Assembly (NCBI GenBank): GCA_963768075.1
Contig: CAVYHD010000001.1
Span: 1-64,000 of the forward strand
Origin: QHXW01 sp963768075
GTDB taxonomy: Bacteria; Acidobacteriota; Terriglobia; Bryobacterales; Bryobacteraceae
Direction of reading: 5' to 3'
DNA length: 64,000 nt
In this document: positions 1 to 8,416 of the stretch, piece by piece
Layout of the letters: every line of letters begins with the position of its first letter
How positions within the stretch are numbered: position 1 is the stretch's first letter
The notes under the pieces: model-generated
Database searches by the model: none
What the model was told of the DNA's origin: nothing
Seen by the model: only the letters and a program-made list of their open reading frames with translations
Position numbers and translations under genes: made by a program

Positions 1-526
1 AGCTGCAGAAATACTCTTCTTCGGCTTCGAGACCCTGATAAATGTCCGAAAGCCGGCTGCCAGCATCAATCCGCAGGCGGCATGCGCCCGACAACTTCGG
101 CCCGCCCTCGCGCCGGTTGGGCGCCGGACACGAAACCGGATGGATGATGAAGGTTTTCGAATCGGTGTCATGCTCAGCGGAATCCGCGTCCGCGATTCCC
201 ATCACGTTGCGGGCATACTCTAACAGAGTATGTTGGAAGCCGCCTCAAGTCGCGACAAACGGGCGGTTGTGCACGCGCGCGAGCCGAATTCCCGCCAGCA
301 TGCCATCCATGCTCTTGTACGGACTTCCCGCGGACGCCCACAGGCCGTCAAAAACTTCCAGCGCCGCTTCAGCGCCCGGCTCCAGGAGTGACGGCGTCGG
401 CAGCCACGATGCTTCTATCTCAATTCCCCACGCCCTCGCCGCATGCCGCAGGGACGCGTCCGTCGCGTGGTGCGTACGGTACTCCGGGTTGAAATCCCCC
501 AGAATACCGATCCTGATGGTCCCCAC
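1..526 (-). CDS. CTP-synthase-C-terminal-like glutamine amidotransferase, probable selenoprotein (partial)
   Basis: Class I amidotransferase-like protein of the family related to the C-terminal domain of CTP synthase but lacking the synthetase domain. It starts at a GTG (526-524) preceded by AGGAG and runs off the window start, so about 175 codons are visible. MGTIRIGILGDF at the N-terminus and DGLWASAGSPYKSMDG in the middle are family signatures. The frame is broken once, by TGA at 247-245, exactly where the nucleophile cysteine belongs: the protein reads VAT-TGA-GGFQHT instead of VATCGGFQHT. After the TGA I translated every codon to the window edge: no further stop, and the text stays family-like (EEEYFC at the edge). 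A perfect hairpin follows the TGA, so I read residue 94 as selenocysteine. The cellular role of the family is not known to me. The alternatives are a nonsense mutation or a base error, but the hairpin argues against both. Confidence 0.8.
214..247 (-). promoter_or_regulatory. Putative bacterial SECIS element behind the in-frame TGA
   Basis: On the minus strand the TGA (247-245) is followed by a 12-nt spacer and a perfect 7-bp stem, CATACTC (232-226) pairing with GAGTATG (220-214), closed by the 5-nt loop TGTTA. The distance from UGA to the apical loop (19 nt) and a G within the first two loop bases fit the bacterial SECIS rules used by SelB. The hairpin lies inside the coding sequence, as bacterial SECIS elements do. 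Confidence 0.75.
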
Positions 527-575
527 TTCTCCTGTTTACTACGAACAGCGCCCACGGGAAAGATGTAACAGTAAG

Positions 576-1870
576 TTACTTCCGCGCGCGAACCGCGTGG
601 CCGATCGTCGCGTCCCACGCCGGGTCGCCCTGTGCTGTGTATCGCGGCCCGAGTTTCTCCCAATCCGGCCGCGTGATGCCGTTCAGATCGTAGACCACCT
701 TGCCGTCGCGCAGCGTCAGCTCGCACGACGAGTTCTGGTTGCCCGCTCATGCGCGCGCCGTACATGTCGGTGAAGCCGAAATCGCCGTGCTCCAGCCGCA
801 GCACCGCCACATCGGCCGGCGCGCCCACCGAGAGATTGCCCGAGCTCTTCATGCTGGATCTCGCGCGCCGGGTTCCAGGTGGATTCGGCCACCACATCGT
901 CGAGCGGCAGCCCATGGCCAGGAATTGCTCATCAGGTTCAGCATGTCTTTCATGCCGGCGTTCATGCTGCCGATGTGCAGATCGGTGGAGATGGAATCGG
1001 GCAGGAAGCCCTGCTGCATGCGCCGGCACCGCGATACGCCACACAAAGCTGCCCCCGCCGTGGCCGACGTCGAAGATCACGCCGCGCTTGCGCGCTTCGA
1101 ACATGGCCGGATTCACGTGGCCGATGCGTCCTGCTCGTGGCTCAGACCCGAATAACAGTGCGTGTAGATGTCGCCGGGCCGGAGCTTTTTGGTCACCAGT
1201 TCGCTCATAGGGCCGCTCCGGCCGGTTGGCGCCGAAATCCACCATCACCGGAATATCGGCAATCGTTCCGGCTTCCACGGCGTGCTCTACCGGCGTCCAC
1301 TCGGGCCCGGCGTAATGCGCCGTCTTGACGCCGATGATCAGTCCTTTGTGCGCAGCGCCATATCGGCAGTGGGCTTGGCTTCCATATCGGTGAGGTCATT
1401 CTCGAATCTTCGGCCGCCGCGCATGCCGGCGCCGACGATATTGATGAACGCCAGCACGCGCGTCTTGCGAGCGATCGATAACGTGTTCCTTGAAATCCTC
1501 GAAGTTGCGCCAGCCCGCGCAGCCGGCGTCGGCCACCGTGGTCACGCCCACGCGGAACGTGAAGCCATCGGGATACAGGCTGTTGTCGCCGGCGTAGGAT
1601 CCGCGCTCGCCCGTGCCGGCGTAGACATGCACGTGAATGTCCACCAGGCCCGGCGTGACGTAGAGCCCCGCACGTTGACCACTTTCAGGGCTTCGCGCGG
1701 GATCGATATTGCTCGGCCACCGCGGCGATTTTACCGTCGCGAATGGCGACATCCCGCACCGCGCTGATGTGGTTTTTGGCATCGATCACATGGCCGCCCT
1801 GGAGCAGCAGATCGTATCGCGACTGCGCCATGGCAGCCGTCACCAGAAATAGGAACACTGGAAATTTCAT
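576..1870 (-). CDS. Secreted amidohydrolase/deacetylase-family metallohydrolase (several frameshifts)
   Basis: Dihydroorotase-like amidohydrolase of the deacetylase subgroup. It begins with a signal peptide (MKFPVFLFLVTAAMAQ) and the usual N-terminal strand (DLLLQGGHVIDAKN). The metal site GLVDIHVHVYAGTGERGSYA is near residue 75, and VGVTTVADAGCAGW and IFDVGHGGGSF follow. The reconstructed end GHAVRARK followed by TAA (578-576) fits the family, giving about 430 codons, the normal length. The reading jumps frame at least six times (near 1700, 1660, 1420-1400, 1220 and several times between 1150 and 750). It may be a decayed gene, but the breaks are single-base and the protein text is otherwise well conserved, which favours sequence error. 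Substrate unknown. It lies immediately upstream of the selenoprotein on the same strand, about 50 nt apart, so the two may be co-transcribed. Confidence 0.75.
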
Positions 1871-1887
1871 GCAATTATTCTACAGGC

Positions 1888-3673
1888 CTACGCGCGTTGC
1901 AGTTCCGGAGCCGTCAGGCCCATCCGGCCGAGCAGCATCGCGAAGCGCGGGTCGTCTCGCAGGCAATCCCAAATCGGGGAAACGCCCATGTGCGGAAGCC
2001 GCGGGTCGCGCTCGTCCAAAGCCCGCTCCAGGAACGCGAAGGCACGGTCCTGATCGAAGCCAAGACAGGCGCGCGCCAGCAGGTAAGAAGAAACGCTGCA
2101 AGTGCGGCTGTACTGCTCAAGCGCCTGCCGCAGGCGCTCGGCTTCGGCCCGTGCGCCCGAAACGTTGTAGGCTGTGCGCCAGCAGGGCCAGCGGCACCGG
2201 GGAGCTGGGCATCAGCTCGCGCGCCTTTTCGAACATGGCGATCGCCTCATGGCACAGGTTCTGGTGCAGATACGAACGCCCCGCGCTGAGGTGCGCGCGC
2301 ACAAATCGCGGCTCCATCTCGAGCACCTTCTCGTAATATTCACGCGCGCGTTCGTGTTGCCGCGACATGTCGTAGATCGTGCCTACCGAGGTGGTGATAA
2401 TGAGCGAGAGCGGATCCAGATGATGCGCCCGCTCCAGTTCCGCGAGCGCCTCCGGAAGCCGGCCCTGCGGCGCGAGGTAGTCATAACCGTACCAGTGGTG
2501 TCCCGTCGGGTAGCTGGGATTCAGCTCGATCGCGCGCCGGAAGTGCAGCTCCGCCTCCGCCCAGTTCCATTCGTACAGCGCGGAAATCGATCCCAGCGAA
2601 ACGTGCGCCTCGGCGAGTCTGGCGTCGATCTCGAGTGCCCGGCTCGCCGCCGCTCTGGCTTTGCGCATGATGCTCAGCGCCGGCGCCGCGCCATGCTCGC
2701 CCAGCATGATGTAAGCGTCCGCGATGCCCGCGTACGCTGGCGCGTAATTCGGCTCGCTCTTGTTCGCCTGCTCGAAGAATCCCAGCGCCTTGTACAGATC
2801 TCCTTCGGTGCGTTTGTTCCAGTGAAAACGCCCTTTGAGATACAGGTGATACGCCTGCAGATTCTCGGTGTAGCGCGTCACCAGCGACCGCCCAGCCGGT
2901 CCCGTCAACTTGATGCGTAGTACCCCCACGATCGCGGACGAGATCTCATCCTCGATCGCGAACACGTCCGTGAGTGGCCGTTCGTAGGTCTCCGACCATA
3001 GATAGTGCCCGTCCGTCGTATCCACCAACTGCGCCGTGATGCGCAGCCGGTCGTTCGTTCGACGCACGCTGCCCTCCAGCACCGCGCGGACGCCCAGTTG
3101 CTCCGCGATCCGCCGGATATCCCGAGGCTTTCCCTTGAGTTGAAACGCCGAGCTCCACGCCACAACGCGCAGTCCGTCCACCTTGGTGAGCGCATTGATC
3201 AGTTCCTCGGTCAGGCCGTCGCTGAAGTACTCGTTCTCCTGCTCCGAGCTCAGGTTCGTGAATGGAAGCACCGCGATGGCGTTGTCCGCCGCCGGCCGCG
3301 CCTTTCCCAGGGCTGGCGCCTCTTCCCGCGTATGCACCAGCGGAGCGTAGCTCCCGGTCGGGAACTCGATGTAGATTGGATCCCCACTTCCGTCCGTCTC
3401 GTAATACTTGCGAAGCTTCTCGCGCAGGCGTCTCGCTTCTACGCGAACGATGGGATCCATTCGCGGATCGTACGTCGCGTCTTTATCGAATACCTCGACG
3501 CCGATCACGAATTCTTTGATCGCTTCACTTTGCCCCGCCAGCGTCTGTTCCACTGTGAAGTTCAGAAAGCGCGCCAGGCGCTCGGAGCGCGCGAAGGTGC
3601 GGCTGGATAGAATCTTCCTAAGCTGGGTCCGAACGGACTCAGCGGAAAGCTGACTGGGCTGCACGTGATGCAC
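1888..3673 (-). CDS. Winged-helix / TolB-like / TPR regulator (one frameshift)
   Basis: Multidomain protein typical of Acidobacteriota. Residues 1-110 resemble the DNA-binding-like N-terminus of these proteins (RVEARRLREKLRKYYETDG). Residues 130-260 form a TolB/FlgO-like domain (AIAVLPFTNLSSEQENEYFS, GVRAVLEGSVRR), and TPR repeats run from about residue 275 onward. The start is a GTG at 3673. The main frame ends early at 2117 with unrelated text. A one-base shift near 2150 restores a TPR-like C-terminus (LLARACLGFDQDRAF, PIWDCLRDDPRFAMLL) ending with TAG at 1888, so the gene is about 595 codons. Homologues are annotated as adenylate-cyclase-like or transcriptional regulators, but no cyclase domain is visible. 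It is divergent from the TPR gene at 3833, with a 160-nt region holding inverted repeats between them. Confidence 0.75.
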
Positions 3674-3683
3674 TCCGGACGTT

Positions 3684-3703
3684 TGTTAGCTATTAGACTA
3701 ACA
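3684..3703. repeat. Inverted repeat between divergent TPR genes, with TTACC repeats beside it
   Basis: TGTTAG (3684-3689) and CTAACA (3698-3703) are perfect inverted arms with an 8-nt spacer. They sit 11 nt upstream of the GTG of the minus-strand regulator gene. About 40 nt further on, the motif TTACC occurs repeatedly (near 3744, 3758, 3767 and 3798). This could be an operator for the winged-helix regulator, but nothing proves binding. Confidence 0.4.
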
Positions 3704-3832
3704 GCCTCGCGTTCCGTCTTGCAGTTGTAACACTCCTTAGCGTTACCGTAAGGAACTTACCGTTAACTTACCCATCCACACCTGCCGCGTCGAAACTTAC
3801 CGGAGTCAACCTAGGGAGGCCGATCAAATCTG

Positions 3833-5342
3833 TTGAGATTCGCGGGACCTGCCGATGGAAAGGCCGTGATCCAAATGCAAGCGAGCAAGTGCATTGTCAT
3901 CCTGACCTTAGCTTGGCCGGAATTCGGCCAGATTCAGCCCGCCGACCAGTGGAGCGCCTTGTCGGCGAAAGCCACCGAAGCCTACAATCGCGGGGCCTAC
4001 GCCGAGTCGGCGCGCCTCTTATTCCTCCGCCCTGTCTCTGGCGGAAAAGTTCGCCCCTGAAGATGACCGCTTGGCCCCCACCCTCAACAAATTAGGGACG
4101 GCATACCGGATGCAAGGTCGCCTCACCGAAGCGGAGAAGCTTTACCGGCGTGCCATCGATATCTGGCGCCAGGCCGGGGACCCGGCCCAAACACTATTGG
4201 CGGGCGCGTTGAACAACCTCGCCGGGCTTTATCGCCAGGAAGCGCGCTTTGCCGAGGCCGAGCCTCTTTACAAGGAAGCCCTGTTGGCCCACGAAAGAGT
4301 TCCCGGCTCCGAGGATGCCAACCTCGCGCTGATGTTAAACAATCTCGGCGCCCTGTATCAGGACCAGGGGAAACGGGAGGCCGCGGAGCCGCTTTATTCG
4401 CGCGCTCTCGACATCCAGGAACGCGTCCTCGAGCCCGATCACCCGGACGTGGCCGTTACCCTCACTCACCTGGGAGATCTTCTAAGCGGCCAGTGGCGCT
4501 TCGCGGAAGCGCGGCCGCTCTACCAGCGCGCCATTGCCATCCGGGAGAAAGCACTGGGCCCCGACCATCCGCAGCTGGCAGAGAGCCTCAACAGCCTCGC
4601 GTTGCTGTATCGGACGGAAAAGCGTTATGACAACGCCGAGCCGCTCTACCGCCGCTCGCTGCGGATCTGTGAAACAGCGTTCGGCCCAGTGCATCCCCGC
4701 GTTGCCGTGGCCCTCAATAACCTCGGAGAGCTGGTTGCCGCTCAGGGCAAGTATCCGGAAGCTACCCAGCTTTTCCAGCGCGCCATTTCCATCTCGGAGA
4801 AGGCGCTTGGTCCTGATCATCCGGATCTCGTGCCCGGCCTCGCGAATCTAGCCACCCTTTACACAACGCACCACAAATACGCGGACGCCGAGGCGCTCTA
4901 TCGCCGGGCCCGGCGCATTGACGAGGCACATTTCGGCCCCGCGCACACCAGAATTGCCCTGGACCTCAACAATCTGGCCACGGTCTGCCACGCGCGCCGC
5001 CAGGATGGTGAGGCCGAGGAGCTCTTCCGGCAGTCTATCGCCATGTATGAGCGTGTCCTCGGTCCCGATGCCCCCAGCCTCGCCGACCCCTTGCTCAACC
5101 TTGCCGGACTCTACGTCACCCAAAACCGCTTTTCCGAAGCCGCGCTCGAATACCGCCGAGCCCTGCCTCTGCGCGAGCAGGTGTTCGGAACCGATTCCCC
5201 CATGCTCGCCGAGCCTCTCGAGAACTATGCTTTCACGCTCCGGAAACTCGATGACTACGCCGATGCAGAAAAAGCAGAGCTGCACGCCACGCGGATTCGT
5301 GTCCGCACGGCCCTTCGCGCCGACGCCAGCCCCGGCCAGTAG
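3833..5342 (+). CDS. Kinesin-light-chain-type TPR protein (one frameshift)
   Basis: Protein made almost wholly of 42-residue TPR repeats of the kinesin-light-chain/NB-ARC type. About ten copies are seen, each with the pattern LNNLAxLYxxQxxxxEAExLYxRAL and a linker such as LGPDHPDLA. The N-terminal part reads in one frame to about 4018 (AYNRGAYAESARL). The rest reads in another frame from there (YSSALSLAEKFAPEDDRL) to TAG at 5340-5342, so one base is missing or extra near 4018. The start is uncertain. TTG 3833 gives the longest product. ATG 3875 would give MQASKCIVILTLAW, a plausible signal sequence, but has no clear ribosome site. GGGAGG at 3813-3818 is closer to 3833. Such proteins are protein-protein scaffolds; partner unknown. 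Confidence 0.75.
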
Positions 5343-5356
5343 TCAAGCCCGGTGCA

Positions 5357-6334
5357 TTACCTCTTGCGCTTCTGCTCGAAACTCCACGCCGACCGAACGA
5401 TATCGCGCAGCGCCGACTCCCGCGGCATCCATTTCAGATGCTGGCGCAGCTTCGTCGAATCCGCCACCAGCTTCGCGGGGTCGCCCTCGCGCCGCGGCCC
5501 CGCCACGTACGGCACCTTTTTCCCCGTAATTTCCTCGACTGCCTTCACTACCTCGCGCACCGAGTAGCCTGACCCCGTTCCCACGTTGAAAGCGTCCGAC
5601 CGCCCCCCGGCCAGCAGGGATTCCAGCGCCAGAATGTGCGCCTCCGCCAGGTCGTTCACGTGAATGTAGTCGCGGATGCAGGTGCCATCCGGCGTCGGAT
5701 AATCCTCGCCGAAGATCGTTGCCGGCTCACCCGTCAGAATCGCTCGAAACAGCAGCGGAATCAAATGCGTTTCCGGCTCGTGCTCTTCACCCAGGCCGCC
5801 CTCCGCATCGGCGCCCGAAGCGTTGAAATAACGCAGCCTGATGCTGCGCAGGCCGTGAATCTCATCGAACCAGTAGAGGAGCCGCTCCACCATGACCTTC
5901 GACTCCCCGTACGGGTTCACCGGCGCAAACGGAGCATCCTCGCGGATCGGCACGCTCGCCGGCATACCGTACACCGCCGCCGTTGACGAAAATACCAGAC
6001 GCTTCACTCCCGCACGCACCATCGCTGTCAGCAGCGATAGCGATCCGCCGACATTGTTCGCGAAGTATACCTCCGGCGCACGCATCGATTCCCCCACCGC
6101 GATGTACGCCGCGAAGTGGATCACCGCCGCATACTCCCGCTCGGCGAAAACGCGGCCGAGTCCTTCGGTATCCGCAAGATCCACCGTCCGCAAGCGCTCT
6201 GCATCGACATTGTGCCCGTGGCCGCGCGAGAGATTATCCACCACCGTCACGCCGTATCCCTGCCGCACGAGAAGTCGCACCGTGTGCGAACCGATGTACC
6301 CCGCGCCGCCCGTAACCAGAATGTTCGGCTTCAC
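5357..6334 (-). CDS. galE: UDP-glucose 4-epimerase
   Basis: Short-chain dehydrogenase-type epimerase interconverting UDP-glucose and UDP-galactose in the cytoplasm, feeding sugar nucleotides to surface polysaccharides. The NAD-binding loop TGGAGYIGSH is at the N-terminus. The catalytic SSTAAVYG and NPYGESK (Tyr-x-x-x-Lys) follow near residues 110-140. The sugar-binding region ends with FNVGTGSGYSVREVV. The open frame extends upstream to 6376, but I place the start at the GTG at 6334 (VKPNILVTGG) because the family begins a few residues before the glycine loop. The product is about 325 residues, the normal size. It converges with the TPR gene (5342) and is divergent from the enoyl-CoA hydratase gene. 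Confidence 0.93.
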   Translation of the reverse strand: MKPNILVTGGAGYIGSHTVRLLVRQGYGVTVVDNLSRGHGHNVDAERLRTVDLADTEGLGRVFAEREYAAVIHFAAYIAVGESMRAPEVYFANNVGGSLSLLTAMVRAGVKRLVFSSTAAVYGMPASVPIREDAPFAPVNPYGESKVMVERLLYWFDEIHGLRSIRLRYFNASGADAEGGLGEEHEPETHLIPLLFRAILTGEPATIFGEDYPTPDGTCIRDYIHVNDLAEAHILALESLLAGGRSDAFNVGTGSGYSVREVVKAVEEITGKKVPYVAGPRREGDPAKLVADSTKLRQHLKWMPRESALRDIVRSAWSFEQKRKR

Positions 6335-6390
6335 CACACCCGATTGTAAGCTGACCCTACAGCGGTACGATGGCAACTGGGAGGTCCTCC

Positions 6391-7188
6391 ATGTCCCCTG
6401 TCCAGGACTCCGCTAGCTATCAGCACCTCACCCTGGTCCGCGAAGGCGCGTGCGCCGTCGTCACGCTGAACCGCCCCGAGCGCCGCAACGCCCTCTCGCT
6501 CGAGCTGATGCAGGAGTTGATCGGCTGCCTCGGCGAAATTGCCGCCGATAACAGCCTGCGCGCCGTGATTCTGGCCGCTGCCGGAAAAGTGTTCTGCTCC
6601 GGTCACGACCTTTCCCAGATGACTGGCCGGAACATCGACGAATACCGCCGGATTTTCGATGTCTGCACGCAATTGATGGAGAAGGTGCAATCCATTCCGC
6701 AGCCCGTCATCGCGGAAGTACAGGGCATTGCCACCGCGGCCGGCTGCCAGTTGGTGGCGGCATGCGACCTGGCGATCGCTTCAGACCCGGCCGCTTTCGC
6801 TACGCCGGGCGTGAAGATCGGTCTGTTTTGCACCACGCCCATGGTGCCCCTCACGCGCGCCATCGGCCGCAAACGCGCCTTTGAGATGCTCGTCACCGGG
6901 GAAATGATCGACGCGAAAACCGCCGCCGAGTGGGGCCTCGTCAATCGCGTGGTCCCCGCGCAGTCGCTCGCCGCGGAAACGCGCAAGCTGGCCGCGCGGA
7001 TCGCTGCCGCCAGTTCCCTCGTCATCGGCCTCGGCAAGCAAGCCTACTACACGCAGATCGATCTTGCTCAGCCCAAGGCCTACGCCTACGCCAAGGAAGT
7101 CATGAGTCTGAACGCGCTCGCCGATGACGCCCAGGAAGGCATTTCAGCGTTTCTCGAGAAGCGCGCTCCCTCTTGGAAGGGCCGCTAA
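6391..7188 (+). CDS. Enoyl-CoA hydratase/isomerase family protein
   Basis: Crotonase-fold enzyme, 265 residues, acting on acyl-CoA thioesters, most likely in beta-oxidation or a related degradation route. The first oxyanion-hole segment is AAGKVFCSGHDLSQM and the second is GIATAAGCQLVAACDLAIAS. The C-terminus is the usual helical region ending LEKRAPSWKGR. The ATG at 6391 is chosen over the ATG at 6370 because GGGAGG (6380-6385) sits 5 nt before it. In the second active-site segment the common catalytic glutamate of hydratases is not obvious, so the exact reaction (hydratase, isomerase or other crotonase) is open. It stands alone between galE and the sigma-factor pair. Confidence 0.88.
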   Translation: MSPVQDSASYQHLTLVREGACAVVTLNRPERRNALSLELMQELIGCLGEIAADNSLRAVILAAAGKVFCSGHDLSQMTGRNIDEYRRIFDVCTQLMEKVQSIPQPVIAEVQGIATAAGCQLVAACDLAIASDPAAFATPGVKIGLFCTTPMVPLTRAIGRKRAFEMLVTGEMIDAKTAAEWGLVNRVVPAQSLAAETRKLAARIAAASSLVIGLGKQAYYTQIDLAQPKAYAYAKEVMSLNALADDAQEGISAFLEKRAPSWKGR

Positions 7189-7204
7189 GGCAATATCTCG
7201 CACT

Positions 7205-7234
7205 AGTTGTTAGAAACTCGCAGCGCTAACGACT
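7205..7234 (+). repeat. Hairpin overlapping the start of the sigma-factor gene
   Basis: AGTTGTTAG (7205-7213) can pair with CTAACGACT (7226-7234): nine pairs including one G-U, with a 12-nt loop. It covers the TTG at 7207 proposed as the start of the sigma gene. It could hide the start codon in the mRNA or be a dyad operator. It shares the GTTAG/CTAAC arms with the repeat at 3684-3703. Confidence 0.4.
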
Positions 7235-7791
7235 ACCTTGATGTGGAACCAAGTGACTCCATCGGCGCCGCGGAGGTGAGCCGGAATCGCCTTTACAACG
7301 AGGCCGTGGAGACGTACGGTTCCGCGTTCGAACGGCTGGTGCGCGCCTACGAAGCTGACCCGGAGAAGCGCCGCGACTTGCTCCAGGAAATTCACTTTCA
7401 ATTGTGGCGCAGCTTCCAGCGGTTTGACAGCCGTTGTTCGGTCAGGACTTGGGTCTACCGCGTGGCGCACAACGTGGCCGCGTCGCATGTCATTCGGGAG
7501 CGCCGGACGATTTCGAGTCTCGTGAGCATCGAGGAACTGGAACGGCTCCCGGACAAGGACCACGGCGGAATTGCCGCGGACAACCGCATCAATCTGGAGC
7601 GCCTGTCAGCGTTAATTCAGAAGCTCAAACCTCTCGATCGCCAAGTCATCGTTTCTTATCTCGAAGACATGGATGCAGCCGCGATCGCAGAAATCACCGG
7701 GCTCTCGCCGGCCAACGTGGCCATGAGGGTTCACCGGATCAAAAACATACTGGCGCGCCAGTTTCACGAAGGAGTGGGCCATGCAGAATGA
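7207..7791 (+). CDS. ECF-type RNA polymerase sigma factor
   Basis: Small sigma-70 family protein, about 190 residues. Region 2 is DLLQEIHFQLWRSFQRFD with RTWVYRVAHNVA (about residues 58-95). Region 4 is KLKPLDRQVIVSYLEDMD followed by AEITGLSPANVAMRVHRIK (about 138-182), the helix-turn-helix that reads the -35 element. The start is unsure: TTG 7207 gives the longest form, and the in-frame GTG at 7243 would remove 12 residues. Neither has a strong ribosome site, and a hairpin covers the first. The last codons overlap the following membrane-protein gene by 11 nt, so the two are translationally coupled and the membrane protein is probably its partner. Confidence 0.87.
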   Translation: MLETRSANDYLDVEPSDSIGAAEVSRNRLYNEAVETYGSAFERLVRAYEADPEKRRDLLQEIHFQLWRSFQRFDSRCSVRTWVYRVAHNVAASHVIRERRTISSLVSIEELERLPDKDHGGIAADNRINLERLSALIQKLKPLDRQVIVSYLEDMDAAAIAEITGLSPANVAMRVHRIKNILARQFHEGVGHAE

Positions 7792-8377
7792 TCCTTCCGG
7801 GAACGATCCAAGAACGATTTGGCAAAGCCAGCCAAGGGGGATATCCACCGTGACATTGGAAAAAATGATTCGTCGAAGGGCGCAGAAGCTTCACAAAAAG
7901 ACCGTGCGGGACCGGCTCGGCAGCGTCGCGGGACCAGTGTGTACCATCGCCTTTTCCGCACTCGGCAACGCGCTCGGCTACAATCCGGTGCAGCGCGTGC
8001 TATTCGCGCTAGCCATTGCCTGGAGTCTGGCTGGGGTGTATGTATTGAATCGGGAAAAGTGGCAGGCAGGGCTCGCCGGAGACGCTGCTTTGGCAACCGG
8101 TCTCGAATTTTGCCGGAGGGAAATCGAACGGCTGCGCTATTTTCACCGTCAGTTTCTGCAATGGGTTTTTGCGCCCATCGTTCTTGCCATCGGCGCGCTT
8201 GTTGTGCCGCAAATGGGGAGCGGGTTTAGGTCAGGGGGAACAATAGCAAAGATGATTCCATTCCTCACCCTGCTCGCACTCTGGATGGTTGGGGTCTTGG
8301 TCATTCGGAGGGTAAGGTGGAAGGAACTACGGCAGGATATCGATGAACTGAACGACATCGAAAGGGAGAATCGATAA
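7781..8377 (+). CDS. Membrane protein coupled to the ECF sigma factor
   Basis: 198-residue protein with a basic N-terminal segment (MIRRRAQKLHKKTVRDRLG) and about four hydrophobic stretches: residues 45-65, 70-85, 120-140 (FLQWVFAPIVLAIGALVV) and 150-170 (MIPFLTLLALWMVGVLVI). It ends with a charged tail (LRQDIDELNDIERENR). It overlaps the sigma gene by 11 nt, the arrangement of sigma/anti-sigma pairs. No zinc-binding HxxxCxxC anti-sigma motif is present and I do not recognise the family. Regulation of the sigma factor by this protein is inferred only from position. Confidence 0.7.
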   Translation: MQNDPSGNDPRTIWQSQPRGISTVTLEKMIRRRAQKLHKKTVRDRLGSVAGPVCTIAFSALGNALGYNPVQRVLFALAIAWSLAGVYVLNREKWQAGLAGDAALATGLEFCRREIERLRYFHRQFLQWVFAPIVLAIGALVVPQMGSGFRSGGTIAKMIPFLTLLALWMVGVLVIRRVRWKELRQDIDELNDIERENR

Positions 8378-8416
8378 TGCTAATGGCTGCCGCAGACGCT
8401 CAGAAGCCGGGTGGGT

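Noticed and set aside
3005..3610. Plus-strand 201-codon frame
   Set aside because: Antisense to the winged-helix/TolB/TPR gene; no recognisable protein features.
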